Origin: Eutypa lata
Lineage: Eukaryota; Ascomycota; Sordariomycetes; Xylariales; Diatrypaceae
DNA: 64,000 nucleotides
Reading direction: 5' to 3'
Assembly (NCBI GenBank): GCA_022661535.1
Contig: JAKULF010000009.1
Coordinates: forward strand, 1,550,001-1,614,000
Made by a program: the position numbers and the translations under genes. The first letter of the stretch is position 1, and each line of letters begins with the position of its first letter. The notes beneath the pieces were generated by a model. The model searched no databases. It saw nothing but the letters and a program-made list of their open reading frames with translations, and was not told the DNA's origin. Positions 1 to 11,355 of this stretch are shown here, in pieces.

Positions 1-350
1 TTACTTTGGATGCCATTTTGTGACGATCGTGGACGTTCTTGTCAACACGATCGGATAGAGGAGTAGGATTGATAACACGGGAAAAGTCACACACGAGGGA
101 AAGTCGACAGAATCGGCGACGATGTTATCCCTATGAGAAGGACTCTAAAAACGATTGAAGTATTATTTACCTCGTCGAAAAAGAAGAAAAGGCGCTAAGG
201 AAGGGAATGGTCGCAGGTTTTTCGGATCAGACGATTATGATGAATGTGACGGAGATGGTGTTGTGTTTATGTTACAGAACAATTGTGAATTGCCCGAACG
301 AGAGGATTAGTTTAGACTGTAGGTTAATGTTAGGTAAGGTAAGGTAGAGA

Positions 351-383
351 GGTATGTATGTAGGTATGTAGGTAGGTAGGAGG
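351..383. repeat. GTAG/GTAT microsatellite
   Basis: Imperfect tandem run of GTAT and GTAG tetranucleotides in the spacer. Similar short TAGG-type runs recur throughout the intergenic DNA of this window. Confidence 0.8.
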
Positions 384-3300
384 TAAAAAGGAAAGAGAAG
401 AACATTGAACCCCTGGATACTTCTTAGTTCGGCGGATAAGCCCCAGGAATTAAGCTGCTAATATTATGGTAATTGTGGGGAGCTATTGCGATCTCCTAGA
501 CGTTCGACGGGTTATGGTTTGTCAGGCACCTTCAGGAAGGGAGGTCGGGGCAGTCGGGGTCGGGGTGAAGGAATCTTTTAGTTAGGTTAGGGACATAGGC
601 GGATATAAATATATACATACACTGTATGTAGTTCGCTATGCAGGTACAATTATAGCTAACTATCATAACCACCGAGTATAATATAAATATATATAATTCG
701 GAGTACAATACTTACAATAATACATACCGTAGGTAAATATGTAGGTACATAATCATGTATGTAGGTTAGGCACTTGGTGGTCCGTTTTTAACAGGAGGTT
801 AGGTGGGTGGCTGTAGGCATGTATTGTACATGTCTTAGGGAGATACCTACCATACCTGGGGATAAATTAATTTGTACCTTTCAGCATCGGAAGCTACTCT
901 TTTTCCGATTGCTCAACAACCAATTGAATGGAATTGATACGATATTTACTAGGAGCTAATATGTAGTACTAGGTGAAGACACGAAGATGCGAGATCATTA
1001 CTCGTCACTTGCAAACAACCAAAGGAATTAGGGAATGGAATTCGGCGCATACATACAGCAATGAGGAAAGGCCAGAAAACTGGGGAGGTCTTAGAGGAAT
1101 CCCTGACCAAAGAGGGATAAGTACTTACTTATTGGTGGGGGCGGTTGATTCGACACAATGTACGAAGTACATGTAATCCTCCTGTTGTAGTACTTAAACT
1201 CTAGCTTAATGCTATTCTCTTTATGTAGGTACCTAGACGGGATATATAAATATAATCAATTCAGCCCAAACAATTCATTGAGAAGAAGAGAGAGAGATAA
1301 AGTAGCATGATAATTAAATGCACAATAAGTTGTTGTGTAGATCGTCTCCTTAGATAGCCTCTGTATGTACTACTTTAGTTTTAGTATATCTATAGGAATG
1401 GTACAACATGTTGATGGTCTGACCCCTGTGGTTGAGAGGGGAAGGAGGACAGGAATATGAGATCAAGTCAAGTTTGCGTTTCCATATCTAGCGCGTCTAC
1501 AAAACTTCACACACACGTGCAGACTCCTACAAGTAGATTGTGGACTGATGATTGCCAGTGAGTTGAGCAACTTTAGACGGGACAAAGGAGAATGACCAAC
1601 TACGAAACAATCACAGGGATACCGTAGAGTAAATGGACCCAGCGCGGATATTTCGTCGTTGATATCGCCAGCCAGCCAAGTTTAGTGTCGTGACTAAGAC
1701 TTAGGTAGAGTATTACTATGATGCAGCAACTACCTACATATGCTACTATGTTATATCTACGATAGCATTCGCATTTTACTGCTCTATGATGTTACCCCAT
1801 GCCTACATAAGAGACCAAAAGGTAGTTAGCAAGGGCACAATGTTCGGTAAAGCCGTATGTAGTTATAGCATCAACTACATACGTAGATAAAGCCCAGGTA
1901 AGATATATATAATAATGATAAGATTTCGGATCATACATATTTACTACATACATATTATACTTACTACAGGGGGTAGGACATAAGCCCCCAATCGGCCGTT
2001 TTGGCGGCGCCAATTCTGGTCAATTTCCATTCTCAATTGGCTATACCTGCATTAGGTAAAGTGGGATAAAACAAGAAGAAAACTACTGCAGGTGGACAAC
2101 TTTTTCTGGAACTCCCATACAAGTCCCTTGGAGTTCCTTGCAAAAGCGCTACTGCACACTCCAAGTGCTCCATGTTTTGTTTCGTTTTAGTAGTAGCTGC
2201 ATAAGTACATAACTATCCACTATCATACTTATCTACATATGTACCTAACTAACATATATATCTACAAACATCCTAGGATATAACGTCCAAGAAATCAAAA
2301 GGCAAGGGACTCTCAAGAAAAGATGAGAAGCACAATGCTTAATTATATTTCTTTATACATTGGTTTAGTATGGACATATTTAATACCTATGATTATATGC
2401 CCCTCTACGTAATGCAGCGGTATCTATGTGTCATGGAGTTAAGCGCCCAGGGAGTGAAGAGCCCTTATCTTTTTATCCAATGATAAGGTAGATGGCACCC
2501 TATCCCCTTGGGCGTCGGTGTGCCATATTGAACTCATCAACAGTGACTACTCACAAACCAGCTACTAGGTAGTAGACAGCATTAAGTAGTAGATGTTAAT
2601 TTAGCTCTCCTAAACCTCGATTTAGGTACTCAAGATACGAAAAGAGAAACGGAACCTCACGTGATGGCTGCTTATAGAATTTTACTCATCTACACTTACT
2701 CATCACCTCCACGCTGCTCCCTGGTAACGGCGTCAGACGTAGTAGACTCCATTAGCTCTTTGGTAACTTTTACTCGGATCCTCCACCGAGCTACACAAAA
2801 TAATTCGCCCCAAGAGGAATCCTACGATGTGTTTCCTTATGCGCCATGATCTGTCGCAAACGAGGCTATACTCCTTTATGATCTCAGGGCTACCCCATGA
2901 AACACGGCTTAACGGACCGGAGGGGGCGATCTACAAACGCAAATGGTAGCTGATAGATCCCAGGCTGCCGAATAAGCAGGAAGTCTGCGGCTAGCTGAAC
3001 AGCTTCGGTGCTCTTGACTGTCACATGGGCTGTCCATATATGTGACGTCGTGCTTACTGTACTGACTTCAGCCTACTCAGAGTGCAACATCGCTTCCAAT
3101 TCCTACCCGCACAAACCCCCCAATAGACATACATGTCCCAACCTTGTTCCAGTGGAATGCTGCCACGATGCACCTCTCTCACTCAGCATAATTACCTACA
3201 TATCTAGAGCCTTCCTTCCAAACGCTACAGCAACTGCACACCAAGCAAGCGAGTGAATCAACATAGGCGTGGTGGCTTGCAAAGAGGACCGCACGTTCGA

Positions 3301-4889
3301 CAGAAACAAGCTTAAAACAGAACTCCTCGTGCGAGCTGGTAGCCAGCCGCCTCAACTTAGGCTACATGCAGTACGCCACGGTGACCTCGCAGAAGCCCGT
3401 CCGAATTTAGATCTCGCGGTGTGTCTTTAGCATTCGAGGTTAGGTTGTTGTCTCGGGACGCTGTCAACCTTGAGCAGAAGAGCACGCACCACGCGAACTT
3501 GACGGAGCTCGATGCAGCCAAGCCACCTTCCAGCGATCCAGAGTTGCTGCCGTACTACGATGTAATAGCTGTATTCTCGTCTTGGGGGAGCAGACAAAGA
3601 CCCGGAGTGGAGATGATATTGAACACGACATGCAATGCGATCTCCGCGCCGAATAGGTACACAACAGGTCGCTTTTCAACATTAAGGTTCTGACCTTGAT
3701 AACGTCGACAAACCCGGATACCTGTCTCGAATGAGTAGTTATTATAAGTCCTTTAAAGACTCGTCTCAGATACACGAGACCATGTAAGTAGTAGCCTGTT
3801 ACCGCACTTCACATATGTACTATTTTGAGCCGCATATTTTACCATTACATAGGTGCATATTGCACTGCGTCGTCCATGCGATACACCCCGGCCATCACAA
3901 GTCTACTAGGTTAGGTGGATACTCGTGTGCTGTTCACCGTAAATTCGATCGTCCACTACGAAAGTAGGTGGGTAGGTGAATATTTACATAGTTACAGCAG
4001 CAGGTACAACGGCGGTCTGCACAATTCCAGGGATCAAGGAAGATATCGATAATGCTATCCAGCCCCAGCCAGCCAGCTAGCCAGCCTCAGCACGGACTGG
4101 CAGATGACGCCGTTTGTGAAAGAGATAACAAGCCCCGAGATAACATCATGAAAATACGCCCCCCGAAGCGTACCAATAATAGCTAGCAATGCCTACATTA
4201 TTGTTATCTCTATGCCATATCCGGCCATGTCAGTCTTATTTTTTCTTCTTACATTTTTTTTTTTCCTTCTAGAAACCTTCCATCAATCTCAAAGGAGGCT
4301 CCACATCCTCATTTCCCCTACCCAGCCGCATAAATAAACTAGAGGTGCCGCGGAGAGTACCGAAAACGGTAAACAGGGGGAGGGGGGAAATCAATTCGTC
4401 AATTATTAGAACCAAACCCGCCACGTGATGAAAAGCCTCTCCGAGTGGCATGCCGAAACAAGATTGATGAGATTCGACTCTTTTTCTTCCTTCTTTTTTG
4501 TCTTGCTCTTATTAATAAGCTTGCTAAGGTATCAACACTTAACATGGACCGGTAGGATTTCAGTTTTCAGGAGACGTCTCTCCCCCCCATGCCAGGTCTT
4601 AATACAAGGTAGTCACGCTCTCCAAACTTGGGAATGCCGGCATACAGGTAGGGTAGTCCGATTACGTACCTATCGTCCCTTGAAGAATTAAAATCGGAAT
4701 AATAACCGCCTAGGTAGTAATAATCAGGGGTTATTTCGTATTTAACATTGTGAGATACCTAGAATTATTCCGATTTCGCAGTATCTTGGCATAAATATTT
4801 GCTTTACTATAACAGGAGCACATAAATTATGTGAAAACGTGTATGATGAAACCACGCCTGGATGATTATGGCAATCAACTTGCGTAGAA

Positions 4890-4909
4890 GTAGGTAGGTA
4901 GGTAGGTAG
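4890..4909. repeat. (GTAG)5 microsatellite
   Basis: Five perfect GTAG units in tandem within the gene-free left end. Confidence 0.9.
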
Positions 4910-5922
4910 TTGCAGTAGGTAGTAGTGAACGGAGAGAGGCATCACGGGATAACGATGCGGGCAGTCGAGCTTCCAACTAGAATGCCAATTGCAGAGGCAG
5001 GCGTTTATATGGCGGCAATACTAAGGATGGGCAGTTCGTGGCATGCAAGCGTAGGTATTTACGTGTAATGTAAAAATAGAGAAGAATTGACGTATTATAT
5101 CGCCATATTAGCAAAGCCATGGGTTAAGTATCACTAGGTATTCCATAATGGCTATTTTCTATAGATACATATATATCAACATCTACGTACTACATAGCTA
5201 GCCCACGCGAGACAGAGACGACTAAAACAGTAAGTATTCACGAACCCAGCAATCTACGACAGAGATGACTGAATGTACTATCCAAGTAGGTATTCGAATG
5301 AATCTCATGCCACGATACACAACACCCACTCACTACCTACGCCGTGAAAGTGAGGGGGGGACCGACGACGACAGCGAATCGGGCTTGCCTCCGGAGAAAA
5401 GCCGTTGCGCGAGTAGGCCGCACGCACACGGGCACACAGGCGAGCGCGAATGCAACCGAACCCGGAAGGACCGAATACCACCTTCTCGGTTGGTTCGGCA
5501 ACTCGTTTCTTTTCCTTTTTTCGGTGTTGCTGCTGGCAGTAACAAAAGAAACTACATATGCTTGAGCGACGACGGGATTGGTGGCTCAATTTATTTCCTC
5601 CAAAAAAAAAGGGATGAAATTGGGGCCCTAATCTCCAAAGTTCTCCAAGCCTCCAGACCGTCATGTAGGTAGGTATGTATTCCTCATATCACTCACTTAC
5701 TGGTCGTCACTTTCATCGTCGGTGATTCGCTTAGACGCCCAATCGCGAGCCTTTTGTCACACCCGCTCGCTAAATTCACTCTTTCCTATCTATTGGTTAC
5801 CACCCCCATCAATCACATCACATCTCATCCCATCTCCTCTCATCACTTCGCCTCGACTCGACCAATCATCCCTGGGCATCAGCACCGCCTCCTTCCTCCC
5901 GCCCCTGTCCCCCTATCTCCAG

Positions 5923-7484
5923 CTACTTTTCCGGGGCTTTAACGTCCTCCTCTTCGTCATCCTCCCCCTCGACCTCGACGCGCTTCCCCTTGACGTTTTC
6001 CAGGACCTCGGGCAGGAGGCTCTCGATGTAGGCGAGGTCGCGGCCGACGAGGGTGACGGTGTTGCTGCGCTTGCCCCAGCGCGGGTAGGAGCCAACTTTC
6101 ACGCCGCGGGGCTCCACCTTCGCCGCCAGCCCCGTCAGGTACGCGGCGATGACGCTTTCAGGATACGGCGTCGCGATGAGGATCCGGTGGATGCCCTCCG
6201 GGTCTACGAGCCGGGAGACGATGTGGGGTTTCAGGCCTTCGAGGAGACTTTGGACTGTTTTGAAGGGGGGGCAAAGCGAGTTAGCGCCAGGATGTCAGAC
6301 TCATTTTTTCTTTTCTTCATTTGTTTGTCCGTTTACTTGAAACTCAACTCAAGATAACATCGGCTTGCGGGACATCGAAGCGAAGAAATAATAGATGGAC
6401 AAGGAAGCTAGAGATCGAGGGAGAGAGATAGGGAGGGGAAGACTAACATATGTTCGGCACGCCCGGCAATATATGCACATTCCCGTTCACAACAGAGATG
6501 GGGACCCAGTTGTCGTCGAGCACGAAGATAGCCTGCTTCGCCAGGTCCCGCGACTCGTCGGTCGGCAGCTCGACCATGCGAATGCGGGACTTCCGCGACG
6601 ACGTTTCCACTTCCCAGCTGAAGTCGGGCTCCGCCCTGTGCTTGCTGAACCGCTTCATGAGCTGGAAGGCATCCGCGTGCACCTTTAGTGGCAAGTCGAA
6701 GGCTTTCGCGATCGACGGGTACGTGATATCATCGTGTCTATTTTATTTGACCCCCTAGGTGAGTGGACTGCAGGAGACTATGATGGGATGGGATGTGATA
6801 TGATATGATATAATATGGCATGACAACGCCGATGGAGTTTTCCGTAATGATGATCTTGAGCAGGGATTGTGCTCACTCACGTTGGTCCTATTCCACCACT
6901 ATCTACTTATTAGCTTTCCTTCATTGTCTAGAAAGGTACTGCAGGCTTGCGAGTAAATACCTTGTTACCACAAAATCGTAGCGGTCACTCATCCGCTTTA
7001 CGGCCTCCATGATTTCTTCCTCGTCATCTGCAATCACTTCGATTCTCTTTAGATCCTGTACAGTATGTGAGTCTCCGTGACTGTAACCAGACCGTAGATC
7101 ATAGAGAAACATACTATACCAAGAGAAAAGCACCATTTAGCCATGTAGGCCGAGTTTGTCTATAGTAGTATATCAGCTCTCGTAAGCTCACAGAGCTTAG
7201 CTCAACATCAGTTCATGTAATTCATACATCGATTGTCTAGAATGTCGTTAGTGAGATATATAACCCCTTTAGAAGAAAGCAGGGCCTCAGACCTTTCCCC
7301 CTAGCACCTCATCTCCTATAACAAGACATGCCGCCGTATGGATAGTCCTCGTGTTACGTTCCTCAGCCGAAGCCATGATTCTCGATGCTAGACCACTTGA
7401 TCTCGATGCGGCAGCAGATATGTGACCGAAATTTGGTTGTGGTTTAGAGAGATGTCGTGCGATTTGTGAGAGCCGCGAGAACAT
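5923..7484 (-). CDS. MoCF/molybdopterin-binding-domain protein (CinA/FAD-synthase N-domain type)
   Basis: Six-exon gene: 7484-7293, 7159-7115, 7055-6961, 6898-6881, 6737-6448 and 6254-5923, giving 323 aa. The MoCF (molybdopterin-binding) fold is marked by GDEVLGGKTNSAYMAK after the N-terminal region, then SGGIGPTHDDITYPSIA, and ILPGVPN further on. This domain binds molybdopterin-like or nucleotide substrates in MoeA/MogA, CinA and the N-terminal half of eukaryotic FAD synthase. No PAPS-reductase-like FAD synthase half follows, so it is a stand-alone domain protein. The first about 35 residues are basic and Ser-rich and could be a mitochondrial presequence (inference). The C-terminus is acidic (EDDEEED). 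Exon 4 is only 18 nt and carries the GGIGPT motif. The start is the ATG at 7484 and it is divergent from the GMF gene. The last intron uses a weak GTTAGT donor. Family call firm, substrate unknown. Confidence 0.87.
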
Positions 7485-8151
7485 GAAGGAAGAAGAAGAA
7501 GAAGAAGCAGCAGCAGTTTTACTTTATATATGCAAAAATCGCGTATTTGGAATCTGGGAAAAGAGAGCTATAACAAAGAGAGAGCAACTGAAGTATATAA
7601 AATTGAGTTACACGCTCTACTCAGCCCCAGTTAGTCACAAATCTGCCTCCTTGTCAGCCCTGTCAGACCTTGCTTAGCTAGGTATGTAGATAGTATGGAG
7701 ACAAACATTTATTCCCTCTGTATACAGCCTACATATGTAAGTATGTAGTATGTAGTAGTTATTTTTTCTAGGGTGTCAACATGTCAATGATGATGCTCGG
7801 ATCCTCTTTACCTCGAGGATCCCGAATGTGTGGGGGATAAATGCCCGATCCGATGCCGTTTGTACTTTGACTGGGTGTCGTCATTGGGCCTTCCGTCCAC
7901 TTACATACCATGGTGGGGTAAACCGCTCTTAGGTATGAAGGTGATAACGTAGCAGTAGGTACCTACCTAAGTAACTAACTACATGTATCGAGAATGATTC
8001 ACTGTTAAATCGAAGAATGTAATATCTCATAAGTTCTCAAGACTGAAATTCTTCGACAATTAGCTCCCTTGTGACTTAAAGTTACTACATTTCTCAATAA
8101 CGGACCACACGTTGAAAGTCGCGTTAATCTCGAGACAAAATATCTGACAAG
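7485..8151. promoter_or_regulatory. Shared divergent intergenic region
   Basis: 667 bp between two start codons that point away from each other (MoCF protein on the minus strand, GMF on the plus strand), so it must hold both promoters. A GAAGAAGAAGAAGAAGCAGCAGCAG run lies immediately upstream of the minus-strand ATG. No specific transcription factor site can be defended. Confidence 0.5.
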
Positions 8152-8995
8152 ATGGTGAGTCCGTCCGTCCGTCTTTTGAATGCCCCGCGCCCCGCACCTG
8201 CTGGTGATCATTCCAGGCTTCCCTCAAGCTGCCCAAGGCTGACAACATGATATGCATGCAATGCATGCATGTATTGTAATAACAGAGCTCCGAAGCACGA
8301 CTCTACACATTCTCGCAGGATACGAAGGCTCACCTGCGCAAGTTCCGCCTAAGCACATCGCGTGCCAGCGGGCCCCAAGCCGTCATCTGTATGTACGTCT
8401 GTTTTCCTCCTTCTTTCGTCTAGAGCTAGGTAGCTAGCTCAGTTTGCTGGTCGGCTTCACTATTAAGTGAGCGACCGCCAGGCGTTACATAAAAATTATC
8501 TGGATGGATTCCTATCTAGTACTGGCTAGCATGGCTAACTGACGCATAACTTGGGAAACCGCAGATTACATAGATAAGAAGTCGCACGAGATCAAGCAGG
8601 ACGAGGACAAAGTTGTCTACAAATCGCTGGATGAGATCGCCGATGACCTACCCGACAACTCGCCACGATATATCCTACTTAGCTATCCTTTAACACTTGT
8701 AGGTGTTGTGTCTCCGGCACTTTCCGTATACTAAGCAAAGGGGTTTCAGCGAAATGGACGCCGGGAAGAGGATCTACCCTGCTAATACTTTGCAACGCTG
8801 AAATAGGGCGATGGTCGACTCTCCGTTCCATACGTACTACTATACTACCTCCCCACGACGTGCAATGCCGAGTCTCGGATGATGTATGCCGGGGCTAAGG
8901 AGCTGATGCGGAACACGGCGGAGGTTGGGCGGGTGTTTGATCTAGAGACAGCCGAGGACCTCGAGGAGATCCCGACGAGACTGAGCAAGGAATAA
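8152..8995 (+). CDS. gmf1: Glia maturation factor-type ADF-H protein (actin debranching)
   Basis: Four coding exons: 8152-8154, 8286-8388, 8565-8698 and 8807-8995, giving 142 aa, the usual size for GMF/Aim7. It is a single ADF-homology domain. Diagnostic segments are SEARLYTFSQDTKAHLRKF at the N-terminus, LDEIADDLPDNSPRYILLSY in the middle, and SRMMYAGAKELMRN plus VFDLETAEDLEEIP at the end; the last two separate GMF from cofilin and twinfilin. GMF proteins bind Arp2/3 and promote debranching of actin networks at cortical patches. The first coding exon is only the ATG, followed by GTGAGT, so the protein begins M-SSEARLYTF. The 3' end is convergent with NBP35, about 150 bp away. Confidence 0.93.
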
Positions 8996-9148
8996 ACGGG
9001 CAATTCTGTCCGATAGATAAAGTGTTGGGCGATGAAAGACTGCTCTTTTCCACATAAAGGAATTCTTAGGTAGCATAAGTAGCATTGAGCCGATTGTGCT
9101 CTCAGAGGATAACGGAAATTTTACTGTTTTGAAATTATATGCTATCGG

Positions 9149-10210
9149 CTATGAATTTGAGCCATCGTTAGACATAACCTCATCCTCCGTCCCTTGCCGT
9201 GGATAGGAATCAACCCCGATCTCCCTCGACAAACCCTCCACCACCCTCAAGAGCGCCTTACACGCCGGACTCTCCGGATAGTGGTCGAAGAAGCTCTCGC
9301 CATAATCGCACGCCATGCCGATCCTAGGATCGAGGGGCACCTCGCCCAAGAAGGGTATGCCCATCTCCTTAGCGAGCGCGGCGCCGCCACCCGTAGTCGC
9401 GCGGAAGATCTGGCTCTCGTGGGTGCAGTTCGGGCAGACGAAGCCGCTCATGTTCTCGACGAGCCCGAGGACGCGGATGCCGGCCTTGCGGCAGAAGTCG
9501 AGCTCCTTGCGGACGTCGAGCAGCGCGACCTCCTGCGGCGTGGTCAGCATGACGGCCCCGTCGATGCCGCTCTCGCGCAGGAAGCTGTTGACGCTCAGGT
9601 GCTCGTCGCTGGTGCCGGGCGGGGTGTCGACGAGGAGGAAGTCGAGGTCGCCCCACTCGACGTCCTTCAGGAACTGCTTCAGCAGGCCGTTCTTCTTCGG
9701 GCCCCGCCAGATCACCGCGTCGTCGCGCCCGGGGAGCATGAACTGGATGCTCATGACGGCCAGGTTGTCGGCCACCCAGACGGGCGACCACCCGGCCGCG
9801 CTGACGTGGATCGTCTCGGCCTCCACGCCCATCATCTTGGGGATGCTGGGCCCGCACACGTCCGCGTCCATCACGCCGACCGTCCACGCCTCGTCCACCG
9901 CGAGCGCCCGCGCCAGCAGCGTCGTGAACGTGCTCTTTCCTACCCCTCCCTTCCCGCTCAGGACCAGGATCTTGTGACGCACGCCGGAGAGCCGCGCTGA
10001 TATGAGGGGGATGTCCGGGTCCGGACCCTTGGGCGCGGATGCGCAGACCGCCTGGTTCGGACACCCCGCGCAGGAGTCCGCCGTGCCCGCCTTCTCGGAT
10101 TCTGGACCCGGACAGTGCTCCGGCTCCGGTGCGACGAGTTGTGGGCGTGATTTTAGCGGGTTCGAGAGGACCTCTTGTACGGGCTCTGGTTCTTCGAGGG
10201 ACGGCGCCAT
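9149..10210 (-). CDS. NBP35: Cytosolic Fe-S cluster assembly scaffold NBP35 (P-loop NTPase)
   Basis: Uninterrupted 353-aa frame from the ATG at 10210. The N-terminal ferredoxin-like motif is C33-x13-C47-x2-C50-x5-C56, the exact NBP35 spacing, which CFD1 lacks. A deviant Walker A (GKGGVGKST) follows at about residue 86, then the Mrp/NBP35 signature and a C-terminal CPNC pair that bridges a labile [4Fe-4S] cluster between subunits. NBP35 works with CFD1 as the scaffold of the cytosolic iron-sulfur assembly (CIA) pathway, needed for nuclear and cytosolic Fe-S proteins. Codon usage is strongly GC-biased, which explains the long antisense frames over it. The start is divergent from HOS3, 1.1 kb away. 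Confidence 0.97.
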   Translation of the reverse strand: MAPSLEEPEPVQEVLSNPLKSRPQLVAPEPEHCPGPESEKAGTADSCAGCPNQAVCASAPKGPDPDIPLISARLSGVRHKILVLSGKGGVGKSTFTTLLARALAVDEAWTVGVMDADVCGPSIPKMMGVEAETIHVSAAGWSPVWVADNLAVMSIQFMLPGRDDAVIWRGPKKNGLLKQFLKDVEWGDLDFLLVDTPPGTSDEHLSVNSFLRESGIDGAVMLTTPQEVALLDVRKELDFCRKAGIRVLGLVENMSGFVCPNCTHESQIFRATTGGGAALAKEMGIPFLGEVPLDPRIGMACDYGESFFDHYPESPACKALLRVVEGLSREIGVDSYPRQGTEDEVMSNDGSNS

Positions 10211-11355
10211 GGCTTCTTAGGTACCGTTTGTATATGTGTGTATGTGTGTGTCGCGACCAAAAGGTAGGAAATGTAGGTAGGTAAGTTCGACTGGTTGTCT
10301 TCAGCGAGGTTGGAAGATGGGAGAAAGTAAAATAAAGACTAGGGTTCGGATGGGTGCGGTCGTAGTCCGGAGGAGATGGTGGGAGGCGAGATTGCTTAGC
10401 AATCCGAATAAGTTCAGACCCTGCAGGTTCTATATGGCTAGGGTTAGTACGAAGTAGACTAAATGTGATGCGATGCGCTTCAATGAGTATATATGTATGC
10501 AGTTATGTATGAATGTACGTGGATTATCAGCGTTATAACTACTAGACGATTAACTCATTATTTGTACAAAATATTATACGTAGAAGTTTGTATTGCCGGT
10601 TTAACGATTGAAGGTCCGTGGTCGGCCTCAAGGCAAAATTTAGATGACAAATAATGTATGAACTCGCACAAAGACGTCAGACCTACTAGTTAGGAATTAA
10701 GGGACATGGGATTGGAGGGAACGGACGGTTGAAGCCTGGAAGCATCTGAGCATTTTGATGAAGTGGGGGAGGGGCATCAGGGAGCAGGGCCAGGCTGCCC
10801 ATGCCAGGCCGTTGCATTAAAAAGGTGGGGATATCAATAATTAATTGTTGCTTAGGGGAACCCTGTTTTCTTCTTATCAGTGGACGATAAAGCAGTAAAG
10901 GCATCTGAAAGCTAAATATTGTGATGCTAGACGCGACGCGATGGTATATCAGGTGAATACTAATGGAATTAACTAGTGCATACATAAGATATTCCACTAC
11001 ATATCCTCCCTAATGAACACATAGCATATCCCATCAGATGCCATACATAATTTATACCTTCATATGTACTCTAGGCAATCACAGCCTTATCAATTGCAAG
11101 GGATAACTAGAAGAAAAGAGCATCAACTTGAACGAACCAATACTCCTGACCGACGATACATAAATATCACCATTAATCCATCAACTATCTACTTCATACA
11201 ATCCAGTTTCTACCCTTCAACGAAAATAACATTGCAAAGGCCCGCCTTACGTTTAACTCACTGATCTTCTTTTGAATCTTCGATAAACCCCTCCTTCTCT
11301 TCACCAAGGAACATCCAAATTCAACATCGCCGAGGGGATAGCCGATTGTCAAATT
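10211..11355. other. Divergent spacer between NBP35 and HOS3
   Basis: About 1.1 kb that must hold the promoters of both genes. It is AT-rich with a GTGTATGTGTGTGT run close to the NBP35 start. Short open frames at 10686-10997 (-) and 11064-11264 (+) have no recognisable features. The stretch just before the HOS3 ATG is pyrimidine-rich and may be 5' UTR. Confidence 0.5.

Larger units (their letters stand above)
1..5922. other. Long gene-poor spacer
   Basis: I see no supportable gene here. Open frames are short, overlap on both strands and have no recognisable motif. The stretch is rich in TAGGTA/TACCTA/ATGTATGT words and AT-rich simple sequence. GC rises around 2.9-3.7 kb and 5.3-5.5 kb. The first of these has an open run from about 3260 to 3426 and another at 3421-3693, which could be decayed coding sequence, but no family is recognisable. 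Confidence 0.6.

Noticed and set aside
5265..5672. 135-codon plus-strand frame
   Set aside because: Overlaps equal-length frames on both strands in GC-rich simple sequence, with no motif and no splice partners.
9194..10000. Long plus-strand frames opposite NBP35
   Set aside because: They arise from the GC-rich codon usage of NBP35, which is confidently identified on the other strand. The translations are low-complexity and have no motif.
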